DNA of 64,000 nucleotides from Lachnospiraceae bacterium (GTDB lineage Bacteria > Bacillota > Clostridia > Lachnospirales > Lachnospiraceae): contig JAFUPV010000023.1 in the NCBI GenBank assembly GCA_017472605.1, forward strand, positions 1-64,000. Reading direction: 5' to 3'. A program made the position numbers and the translations under genes. The notes under the pieces are model-generated. The model did not search any database, was not told the origin of the DNA, and saw nothing but the letters and a program-made list of their open reading frames with translations. Of the stretch, positions 17,448 to 25,044 are shown piece after piece. How positions within the stretch are numbered: the first letter of the stretch is position 1; each line of letters opens with the position of its first letter.

Positions 17448-18938
17448 ATGTTAAAGAGAAGAATGCTTGCACTTGCAGCTACCGCTGCTATGGTTGCTAC
17501 CTCTGTACCGATGGTTGCAATGGCTGACGAGGAAGTTGAAAAGCCGGAAAAGATTACTATTATGGTAGACGGTACTGTTTTCACACAGGCAAACGGAAGA
17601 GCTGAGTTCGAGGCAAGATGGGAAGAGCTGACAGGAATCGATCTTGAGATCATTCAGCCTGACCACGATGCTTACTATGATGTAGTAGGTCAGACAATGG
17701 CTGGCGGAGACTGGCCGGATGTTATCATCCTGAGCTCCACCTACTATGCTGGTTATGCTGCAGAGGGCGTTCTGTGGGATATGTCTGAGGCTTATGAGAA
17801 TTCTTCTTTAATGGAAAGAATTGAAGATCAGTCCGTTATCGACGGTCTGAGAATGGACGGCGCTCTGTACGGTATCTCCCCGACACGCGGAAACGGATGC
17901 GTTACCTACGTTAAGAAGGCATGGCTGGACAACTGCGGTCTGGAAGCACCGACAAATTATGAAGAGTACCTGAACATGCTGAATGCGTTCACCACCGGTG
18001 ACCCGGATGGAAACGGCGTTGACGGCGATACCTATGCAGTATCCGCAGCTGGTCTGATCGGCGGCGAGGCTCCGTATGTAAACTATCTGCCGGAGTTCTA
18101 CCAGGATGCTTACCCGAGCTTCTACAAGAACGAGGAAGGCGTTTGGGTTGACGGTTTCACTGAGGATGCAATGAAGGAAGCTCTGCAGAGACTGCAGGAT
18201 GCTTACGAGGCTGGTTACATTGACAAGGAGTCCCTGACCAACGGTACCAAGGACTGCCGTAACAAGTTCTATGAGGATAAGTTCGGCGTATTTACATACT
18301 GGGCAGGAACATGGGCAACCAACCTGAAGACCAACCTGGAAGCAAACGAAGTTGACAGCGAGCTGATCGCTCTTCCGGCAATCGAAGAGACCGGCGCTTA
18401 CTTCGAGCGTGTAGCTCCGACCTGGTGTATCACTGAGGGATGTGAGAATCCGGAAGGCGTATTCAAGTACTTCATCGAGACCATGCTGGATGGCGGCGAC
18501 ATGCAGTTCCTGTGGACCTACGGTGTTGAGGGTGTTCACTGGTCAACCGCTGCTGAGGAAGTTCTTGGCGTAACTTACGAAGAGGGCGAGTTCCACATGC
18601 TTGAGAACCTTGAGACAGAGGGAACTCTGTACACCAAGGCTCACATCGATCCGATGCTGGCTGTAGCTCCGCTGGATTACGATCCGAAGGCTGATGCAAT
18701 TCCGGAAGAGTCCAGAATTTCTACCGAAGTGTTCAACTCCACCAAGAAGCAGGCTCAGCTGGTTGTTTCTACCGATGAGATGAGCATGCTCAACGGTGAC
18801 CTGACCACTCTGAAGAACGAGATCGTTGCTCTGGTTGTTACCAATGGCATGACTGTTGAGGAAGCTTACGAGAAGTTCGAGGCTGACGGCGGTGCAGCCT
18901 GGTCACAGGAAATCGTTGATTCTCTGAATGCGAAGTAA
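17448..18938 (+). CDS. Extracellular sugar-binding protein of an LplA-type ABC importer
   Basis: 496 residues. A Sec signal peptide covers residues 1-26 (MLKRR, hydrophobic core, AMA cleavage before D27). There is no Cys and hence no lipobox, unusual for a binding protein in a single-membrane bacterium. The mature part has the type 1 solute-binding pattern (TVFTQANG near the start, MAGGDWPDVIILS, and an aromatic-rich cleft), matching proteins that bind oligosaccharides of pectic or hemicellulosic origin. AAGGAGG lies 10 nt before the ATG; an out-of-frame ATG at 17441 is not used. First gene of the operon with two permeases, separated from them by a hairpin. Confidence 0.88.
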   Translation: MLKRRMLALAATAAMVATSVPMVAMADEEVEKPEKITIMVDGTVFTQANGRAEFEARWEELTGIDLEIIQPDHDAYYDVVGQTMAGGDWPDVIILSSTYYAGYAAEGVLWDMSEAYENSSLMERIEDQSVIDGLRMDGALYGISPTRGNGCVTYVKKAWLDNCGLEAPTNYEEYLNMLNAFTTGDPDGNGVDGDTYAVSAAGLIGGEAPYVNYLPEFYQDAYPSFYKNEEGVWVDGFTEDAMKEALQRLQDAYEAGYIDKESLTNGTKDCRNKFYEDKFGVFTYWAGTWATNLKTNLEANEVDSELIALPAIEETGAYFERVAPTWCITEGCENPEGVFKYFIETMLDGGDMQFLWTYGVEGVHWSTAAEEVLGVTYEEGEFHMLENLETEGTLYTKAHIDPMLAVAPLDYDPKADAIPEESRISTEVFNSTKKQAQLVVSTDEMSMLNGDLTTLKNEIVALVVTNGMTVEEAYEKFEADGGAAWSQEIVDSLNAK

Positions 18939-18999
18939 TTCTCTGAATGTTTGACGATTCTTGCAAAATTGAATTGAAAAATTAAAGAATTTTTGGCAG

Positions 19000-19030
19000 C
19001 AGAACTGTGAGAGTACTCACAGTTCTGTTT
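19000..19030 (+). terminator. Intra-operon hairpin after the binding-protein gene
   Basis: A perfect 12-bp stem (19000-19011 with 19016-19027), AGTA loop, followed by TTTG. Probably a leaky terminator that keeps the binding protein in excess over the permeases. Confidence 0.7.
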
Positions 19031-19057
19031 GTCGGAATATGGAGGAAGGCGCAGCAC

Positions 19058-20017
19058 ATGAAAAAGAAAAATGTTAATAATTCTGTAGCGGTGCGCAAAG
19101 TGCCGTTAAGCGCCAGAATTTACAAATACAGATGGTTCTATCTGATGTTTTTGCCGGTGCTGATTTTTGGAATTCTGTTCTACTACATGCCGATGCTTGG
19201 CGTTCTGTTGTCCTTTACCAAGTATAACGGTATTAAAGATCCGACGTTTGTCGGAATGGATAACTTTGAGCGTATGTTCAGTATGCCGAAGTTCTGGGAA
19301 GCGTTCTGGAATACCCTGGAGCTGAGTATTATCAAGCTTCTTCTGAACACAGGTATGGCTGTTATCCTGTCCCTGCTGTTAAATGAGATCATTAACCTGA
19401 AGCTGAAGAAGCTTGCGCAGACCATCATCTACCTGCCGCACTTTATGTCATGGGTAGTAACTGCATCTGTATGGGGCATGATCCTGTCTCCGACTTCAGA
19501 GGGTCTTGTTAACACATTCCTTATTTCCATTGGTGTGCTTGAAAAAGGTTCGGAGGTTTATTTCCTCGGATCTGTTAAGTGGTGGCGTTTTGCTTACTAC
19601 GTGATTAATATCTGGAAGGATACCGGTTGGGGAACGATCATCTTCATGGCAACCCTGTCTGGAATCAATCCGGAACTGTATGAGGCTGCAGCCATTGACG
19701 GTGCAGGCCGCTGGAAGAAGATGCGCTATGTTACCTTCCCGGCTCTGCTCAATACCATCATCACCGTTCTGATCCTGAATCTGGCAAAGGTAATGAACCT
19801 GTTCGAGTCTGTATTCGTTCTTCAGAATGATGCGGTTGTGTCAACGGCTCAGGTACTTCAGACTTACATCTATGCGCAGACCTTTAACGGCAGCGGTATC
19901 CCCAACTACGGTTATTCAACTGCAGTCGGTCTGTTCCGTTCTCTGGTAGGCTGTGCGCTTGTGCTGGTATGTAACTATCTGAGTAAGAAAGTCCGCGAAG
20001 GCCGCGGTATTGTATAA
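19058..20017 (+). CDS. ABC importer permease, LplB type
   Basis: 319 residues from the ATG at 19058 (GGAGGAA upstream; an in-frame ATG at 19007 lies inside the terminator stem and lacks a binding site). About six transmembrane helices; the cytoplasmic coupling loop EAAAIDGAGRWKKMRYVTFPAL (EAA motif, split here for length) is about residues 208-230. Forms the channel heterodimer with the next permease. No ATPase gene is in the locus, as is common for this group, which share a general MsmK-like ATPase. Confidence 0.92.
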   Translation: MKKKNVNNSVAVRKVPLSARIYKYRWFYLMFLPVLIFGILFYYMPMLGVLLSFTKYNGIKDPTFVGMDNFERMFSMPKFWEAFWNTLELSIIKLLLNTGMAVILSLLLNEIINLKLKKLAQTIIYLPHFMSWVVTASVWGMILSPTSEGLVNTFLISIGVLEKGSEVYFLGSVKWWRFAYYVINIWKDTGWGTIIFMATLSGINPELYEAAAIDGAGRWKKMRYVTFPALLNTIITVLILNLAKVMNLFESVFVLQNDAVVSTAQVLQTYIYAQTFNGSGIPNYGYSTAVGLFRSLVGCALVLVCNYLSKKVREGRGIV

Positions 20018-20029
20018 GGAGGTGTCGTT

Positions 20030-20890
20030 ATGAGTAAAGAAGCAAAAATGAAAGATAAAGTTCATATTAAGCCGTTCAACATCATCAATGGCATTCTCTT
20101 TGTGATCGTTTGCCTGATCATCCTTGTTCCGATCTGGAAGGTTCTGGTAGACTCTCTGGATCTGAGAACTGCTTATGGTATGAAGCTGATTCCGGAGAAA
20201 TTTGGTTTTGACGGTTATATCAGTGTATTCACAAATAAGACGCTGTATCGTCCGCTGATTGTATCCCTGCTGACAACGGTTGCAGGTACGTTCCTTGGTC
20301 TGACCATTTCTACTCTTGGTGCATATGTTCTGATCCAGTGGGAGATGCCGGGACGTAATTTCTTTGCGAACTTCCTGCTGTTCACCATGATCTTCAGCGG
20401 CGGTATGATCCCGACCTATCTGGTAATGAAGAGCCTGCACCTGACAAACTCTCTGCTTGGCGTAATTCTTCTGCCGGCACTGAGCGTTTACAATCTGGTA
20501 CTGATGCGCAACTTCTTTGAAGGAATTCCGCAGAGCCTGTTTGAGGCGGCAACTCTGGACGGATGTACACCAATGGCTACATTCTTCCGCGTGGTTCTTC
20601 CGCTGTCCAAGGCTGCTCTTGCTTCCATCGGTCTGATGTTTGCGGTATCCTACTGGAATGATTACACCAACTATAAGCTGTACATTACCAATGACCAGCT
20701 CTACAACTTCCAGATGAAGCTGAGAAGTATCGTTCTCGGAAGTGATCTTCCGTCAGCAAACGGCGGTGCAACAGAGAATACCGTTCGTAATGCAGCGGTT
20801 ATTACTGCAATCCTTCCGTTTATGATTCTTTATCCGTTCCTGCAGAAGTATTTCGTTAAGGGCGTTAACATCGGCGCTGTTAAGGAGTAA
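20030..20890 (+). CDS. ABC importer permease, LplC/YtcP type
   Basis: 286 residues, six predicted transmembrane helices. EAA coupling motif in FEAATLDGCTPMATFFRVVLP. Starts 12 bp after the LplB-type gene with AAGGAGGTG upstream and ends 3 bp before the acetylesterase gene, so the three are one transcript. Pairs with the preceding permease to import the ligand of the operon's binding protein. Confidence 0.92.
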   Translation: MSKEAKMKDKVHIKPFNIINGILFVIVCLIILVPIWKVLVDSLDLRTAYGMKLIPEKFGFDGYISVFTNKTLYRPLIVSLLTTVAGTFLGLTISTLGAYVLIQWEMPGRNFFANFLLFTMIFSGGMIPTYLVMKSLHLTNSLLGVILLPALSVYNLVLMRNFFEGIPQSLFEAATLDGCTPMATFFRVVLPLSKAALASIGLMFAVSYWNDYTNYKLYITNDQLYNFQMKLRSIVLGSDLPSANGGATENTVRNAAVITAILPFMILYPFLQKYFVKGVNIGAVKE

Positions 20891-20893
20891 TCT

Positions 20894-21580
20894 ATGAAAA
20901 AAATTTATTGGGCCGGAGATTCTACGGCAGCTCAGAAAACAATTCTGGCGTTTCCGGAGACTGGTATCGGGCAGGCAATGCCTCTTTACCTGAAGCCGGA
21001 TGTGGCAGTAGAGAACCATGCAGTAAATGGTCGAAGCACAAAAAGCTTTATTGATGAATCCAGACTGTCTGCGATTTATGACCGGATTTCGGAGGGTGAC
21101 TTCCTGTTTATCCAGTTTGGTCATAATGATGAGAAGAAAGAAGACCCGTCCCGCTATACCGACCCATTTTCCGATTTCATGACAAATCTCGGAACGTTTG
21201 TCGATGCAGCAAGAACAAAAGGTGCCCATCCGGTACTGATCACTCCGCTGGAGCGGCGCTGCTTCAACGAAGAGGGAAGACTTGATCTTGGTCATCACAC
21301 AGACTATGTGGCAGCAATGAAGCAGACAGCTGTGCAGCTGGATGTGCCGCTCATTGATCTGTACAGCATGAGCCGTGCGCTGATGAAGGAAGCAGGACCG
21401 AAGAAGACGACCGAATGGTACATGCATCTGGAACCGGGAAAGTATGCGGCTTATCCGGACGGCAAGACGGACAATACCCATCTGAAATGGGAAGGTGCCG
21501 TGATCTATGCCGGCTGTGTGGCAAAGGGGCTGCAGAAACTTGGCGGAATCTATAGCGATCTGCTGATCGAAGGCCTGTGA
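20894..21580 (+). CDS. Rhamnogalacturonan acetylesterase-like SGNH hydrolase, cytoplasmic
   Basis: 228 residues, no signal peptide. The SGNH blocks are: GDST with nucleophile S10; NHAVNGRSTKSF with the oxyanion Gly; QFGHND with the oxyanion Asn; and DNTHLK with catalytic D193 and H196. The match to RhgT/YesT-type esterases is close, so it should remove acetyl groups from imported rhamnogalacturonan or related oligosaccharides. It is translationally close to the permease gene (3-bp gap). A hairpin with TTT separates it from the GH43 gene. Confidence 0.88.
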   Translation: MKKIYWAGDSTAAQKTILAFPETGIGQAMPLYLKPDVAVENHAVNGRSTKSFIDESRLSAIYDRISEGDFLFIQFGHNDEKKEDPSRYTDPFSDFMTNLGTFVDAARTKGAHPVLITPLERRCFNEEGRLDLGHHTDYVAAMKQTAVQLDVPLIDLYSMSRALMKEAGPKKTTEWYMHLEPGKYAAYPDGKTDNTHLKWEGAVIYAGCVAKGLQKLGGIYSDLLIEGL

Positions 21581-21626
21581 TCAGGTATCAAAAGGGAATA
21601 ATCGGGCAGGGGCCCGGATGAATGGA

Positions 21627-21653
21627 GAGCTGCCGCATCTGTGGCAGCTCTTT
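21627..21653 (+). terminator. Hairpin between the acetylesterase and ankyrin-GH43 genes
   Basis: GAGCTGCC (21627-21634) pairs with GGCAGCTC (21643-21650), followed by TTT. A short T-run makes partial read-through likely. Confidence 0.6.
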
Positions 21654-21704
21654 GTCTGCTTATGTACCAGGGCAGATGTTAAGACTGTTTTTGGAGGGAC
21701 TGGA

Positions 21705-23651
21705 ATGAGTGAATATACAAAACAGCAGCTGGAACAGGCGATACGGAAGGAAGATCTGAGACAGGTGACTGAGATTCTGGCTCATGAGCCAAAGATGATC
21801 AATGAAACGAGTGAGGACGGCATTTTGCTGGCTCTTGTGGCTGCCGGGACGGGAAATCTGGAGCTGGTTCAGTTGATTGTCGAGTATTCCATGGCCAGCA
21901 TGGACATAACCGATGGGAACCATCGGAATATCCTGCATTATGGAGCCGCTTCCGGCAATACTGAGCTTTGCCGGTACCTGGTAGAACGGGTTGGAATGTC
22001 ACCGGATACCGGAGACCGCAGCCTGGTAACGCCTCTTGACATTGCGCATCAGGCGGGAAATCAGGAACTGGAAGCTTATTTCTGCCATGTTCTTGGCGCG
22101 CCTCTGGAGGAGATGTACCGGAATCCGATCCGTACCGGCATGTATCCGGATCCGTCGATTGTCCGGGTTGGCGAAGACTATTACATGGTAAACTCGACCT
22201 TTGTGTTCTTTCCGTGCATCCCGATTTCCCACTCCCGTGATCTGATCAACTGGGAGATCATCGGTCATGCAATCACCAATCCGGAATGGGCAGGGCTGGA
22301 CGAGCTGGAAGGTGGACGGGGATACTGGGCGCCGGACATTTCCTATGACAACGGGACGTTCTATGTCACGGCGACCTACCGCATGAACGATGACAAAACG
22401 GTGTACCGGAAGCAGATTGTCGTTTCGTCTGACAAGCCGCAGGGACCGTACAGCGAACCGGCTTTCATTGACGAAGATGGAATTGATCCGTCGCTGTTTC
22501 ATGAAAACGGCAGACATTACATGATTCTGAACCGCGGAGCACGCATTCTGGAATTAAGCCCGGACTGTAAACGCCAGATCTCGCCTGCTAAGCTGCTGTA
22601 TTACGGAAGCAATAAACGGGCGCCGGAGGGATCCCATCTGCTGAAAAAGGACGGATGGTATTATCTGTTTCAGGCAGAGGGGGGGACTGGGATTGGTCAC
22701 CGGATCACAGTTTCCCGCTCAAGGGAGCTGATGGGCATTTACGAGCCATGCCCCTATAACCCCATCATGCGCCAGCATGACCGCAAAGCGGGAATCCAGC
22801 GCTGCGGTCACGGAAAACCGGTAAATACCCAGAATGGAGAGTGGTATATCCCCTATCTGTGCGGCCGGCTTGTGGAGGATTCCTATACCGTTCTCGGCAG
22901 AGAAACGGCGCTGGATCCAATCACATGGACGCCGGACGGATGGCCGCTGGTCAATCGGCTGAAAGGACCGAGTGTGATCCAGAAACGCCCGAATCTTCCG
23001 TTTTCTGAAAAAAAGGAAGCGGATGAGCATGGGAAGACGGAGCGGTTTGATCGGGGAGAATTCTCCAAAGAATGGCTTTCGCCAAGACCGATGAAACCGG
23101 ATGCTGTGCGGTTTGATGGCGGATTTCTCTGGTTAACAAGCAATCGGGAGCCGCTTTCCAGCAGAGATGCCCATAACATTCTGCTGAAGAGACAGACGGA
23201 TTTCTGCTTTACTGCATGGACAAAGGCAAAACTGGCAGAGGTGCAGGGAGAATATGGATTAATCTGCTACTATGATGAAAATACCTGGGTAAGCTGTGGT
23301 GTTTCTTCTATTAATAAGGGAGAACAGCCGGGAGAGTGGATTGTTACGGTTACGGTCAGAGAGCATATTGGTCATGAAGATATTGTTCATGAACCGACCG
23401 TACTGAAAACCGGTTCGGATCAGCTGACAATTTCCGTTGAGACGGAATATCTGAAACGGACGTTTCTTCTCTCGGATGGGCAGGGAAACTGCGCGGCGGC
23501 AGCAGCACTTGAACGTGTGACATACCTCAGCGATGAGGGAATCTGCATGGGAAAGCGTTTTACAGGCGCAATGGTCGGTATCTATGCATACAGTCCCTGT
23601 GAGTCTTTTGAAGCAGGATTTTCAGAATTCGGCTATCGAAAGCAGGGGTAA
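21705..23651 (+). CDS. Ankyrin-repeat / GH43 glycosidase fusion
   Basis: 648 residues from the ATG at 21705 (TGGAGGGA upstream; an in-frame ATG at 21618 lies in the hairpin). Residues about 1-130 are ankyrin repeats (GNLELVQLIVEYS, NILHYGAASGNTELCRYLVE, TPLDIAHQAGNQELEAYF). A five-bladed GH43 domain follows with the catalytic base D149 in YPDPSIVR, the pKa-tuning D261 in GIDPSLF and the acid E308 in EGSHLL. Residues about 450-648 match the concanavalin-like C-terminal domain of GH43 xylosidases. No signal peptide, so it acts in the cytosol, probably on arabinosyl, xylosyl or galactosyl side chains from the imported oligosaccharide. Ankyrin repeats on a bacterial glycosidase are unusual. Confidence 0.85.
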   Translation: MSEYTKQQLEQAIRKEDLRQVTEILAHEPKMINETSEDGILLALVAAGTGNLELVQLIVEYSMASMDITDGNHRNILHYGAASGNTELCRYLVERVGMSPDTGDRSLVTPLDIAHQAGNQELEAYFCHVLGAPLEEMYRNPIRTGMYPDPSIVRVGEDYYMVNSTFVFFPCIPISHSRDLINWEIIGHAITNPEWAGLDELEGGRGYWAPDISYDNGTFYVTATYRMNDDKTVYRKQIVVSSDKPQGPYSEPAFIDEDGIDPSLFHENGRHYMILNRGARILELSPDCKRQISPAKLLYYGSNKRAPEGSHLLKKDGWYYLFQAEGGTGIGHRITVSRSRELMGIYEPCPYNPIMRQHDRKAGIQRCGHGKPVNTQNGEWYIPYLCGRLVEDSYTVLGRETALDPITWTPDGWPLVNRLKGPSVIQKRPNLPFSEKKEADEHGKTERFDRGEFSKEWLSPRPMKPDAVRFDGGFLWLTSNREPLSSRDAHNILLKRQTDFCFTAWTKAKLAEVQGEYGLICYYDENTWVSCGVSSINKGEQPGEWIVTVTVREHIGHEDIVHEPTVLKTGSDQLTISVETEYLKRTFLLSDGQGNCAAAAALERVTYLSDEGICMGKRFTGAMVGIYAYSPCESFEAGFSEFGYRKQG

Positions 23652-23662
23652 TCGAAAAGCAG

Positions 23663-23711
23663 CAAAAAGGACGGATTGGTGTTTTTAACCAAAAAGTCCT
23701 TTTTGTTTTTG
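23663..23711 (+). terminator. Terminator of the sugar-utilisation operon
   Basis: CAAAAAGGAC (23663-23672) pairs with GTCCTTTTTG (23696-23705), with an inner TTGGT/ACCAA pairing and TTTTT after it. Confidence 0.85.
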
Positions 23712-23733
23712 CATAAATCGTCAAAAGTCCATC

Positions 23734-23762
23734 TTTTCAATTGTTTTTCTGTGTGCTATACT
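23734..23762 (+). promoter_or_regulatory. Possible promoter for the SLC13-like transporter gene
   Basis: TTTTCA (23734-23739), 17-bp spacer, TATACT (23757-23762). The -10 is good, the -35 weak. Confidence 0.45.
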
Positions 23763-23831
23763 TCCAAAGGCAGCTGAATGAGGAATGACAGGGACATGCT
23801 GCCGGATTTTTAGAAAGTCGGGGATGAGAAA

Positions 23832-24947
23832 ATGAAGGCAGTTTCTGTGAAAACGTTGCGCTTTGCAAGAAAAAATGTCGTACTCTGTGTTGCCATTCTG
23901 GCAGCGTTTCTTACTTCATTAATTGTCAGGCCGGACAGGCAGTATCTTAGTTATTTTGATTTTAAGACGCTGACCTGTCTGTTTTGTGTCCTGGCCGTTG
24001 TCTGTGCGCTGAAGGACATCAATTTCTTCTACATCATGGCTCAGAAGATTGTGAAATATTTTCATAACGTGCGCATGTCTGTTCTTGCTCTGGTCTATAT
24101 TACCTTCATTGGATCGATGCTGATCGCAAATGACATGGCGCTGCTTACGTTTCTTCCTCTCGGCTATTTTGTGCCGAATTCCACAGGAAAGCAGAAGTAC
24201 ATGGCCTTCACCTTCATCATGCAGAATATCGCGGCCAATCTTGGCGGAATGCTGACTCCGTTCGGCAATCCGCAGAATCTGTACCTGTATACAAAATTCA
24301 ACATTCCAAACGGTGAGTTTGTAAGGATCATGCTTGTTCCCTTTGTGATCGCGATTGTGCTGATCACGATCTGCTGCATGTTCCTGAAAAAGGAACCGCT
24401 TGAGATCGTAGATAACCATACGCATATCAGCCGCAAGAGAGTTGCTCTTTACGGAATGCTCTTCGCTCTGGCGATTGCCATTGTGTTCCGCGGTATTCCT
24501 TACCAGCTTGGTCTGGTGATCATTCCGGCTGTTCTCTTTGTGGTGGACCGTCATGCATTAAAGATTGTGGATTATCCGCTGCTTCTTACCTTTGTTGCCT
24601 TCTTTATTTTTGCCGGAAACATGGCGAGAATTGATGTGGTTCAGCAGCTGTTTGATTTCCTTCTGGAGAAGAGTACCCTTCTGTTTTCCATCTTCTCCTG
24701 CCAGTTCATCAGCAATGTGCCGTCTGCAATTCTTCTGTCCCAGTTCACTGACGATTACCGCCAGCTCCTCTGGGGCGTAAACATCGGCGGCGTGGGAACA
24801 CTGATTGCGTCTCTTGCCAGCCTGATTACCTTCCGCGAGTACACCAGCCACAACCCGGGAAAGACCGGCTACTATGTGGCACTTTTCTCCACATTTAATT
24901 TCGGCTTCCTGTTCATCCTGACAATTGCTGTCTCTTTACTCGGCTGA
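23832..24947 (+). CDS. SLC13/citrate-type anion permease (ion transporter superfamily)
   Basis: 371 residues with about ten hydrophobic segments. Contains the paired motifs typical of the IT superfamily: MLIANDMALLTFLPL and NLGGMLTPFGNPQNLYLY in the first half, QFISNVPSAILLSQF and GVNIGGVGTLIASLAS in the second, corresponding to the two Ser-Asn-Thr-type substrate and sodium hairpins. Shorter than ArsB or CitM (about 420-450). Substrate could be a di/tricarboxylate or another anion and is not readable. Single gene between two terminators. Confidence 0.82.
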   Translation: MKAVSVKTLRFARKNVVLCVAILAAFLTSLIVRPDRQYLSYFDFKTLTCLFCVLAVVCALKDINFFYIMAQKIVKYFHNVRMSVLALVYITFIGSMLIANDMALLTFLPLGYFVPNSTGKQKYMAFTFIMQNIAANLGGMLTPFGNPQNLYLYTKFNIPNGEFVRIMLVPFVIAIVLITICCMFLKKEPLEIVDNHTHISRKRVALYGMLFALAIAIVFRGIPYQLGLVIIPAVLFVVDRHALKIVDYPLLLTFVAFFIFAGNMARIDVVQQLFDFLLEKSTLLFSIFSCQFISNVPSAILLSQFTDDYRQLLWGVNIGGVGTLIASLASLITFREYTSHNPGKTGYYVALFSTFNFGFLFILTIAVSLLG

Positions 24948-24980
24948 AGAAATGTGGTATAACAGATAGAGAGAATCCAG

Positions 24981-25007
24981 GACCAGAGAGAAATTCTCTG
25001 GTCTTTT
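24981..25007 (+). terminator. Terminator of the SLC13-like gene
   Basis: GACCAGAGA (24981-24989) pairs with TCTCTGGTC (24995-25003), 5-nt loop, then TTTT. A TATAAT at 25022-25027 just after it may be the -10 box of addB, without a clear -35. Confidence 0.85.
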
Positions 25008-25044
25008 CGTTATCACGAACATATAATTAGAAGGAAGTGAGAAG

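Noticed and set aside
25013..25027. LexA box before addB (CGAACATATAATTA)
   Set aside because: Only the left half matches; the GTTY half is absent, and the TATAAT inside is a sufficient reason for the resemblance.
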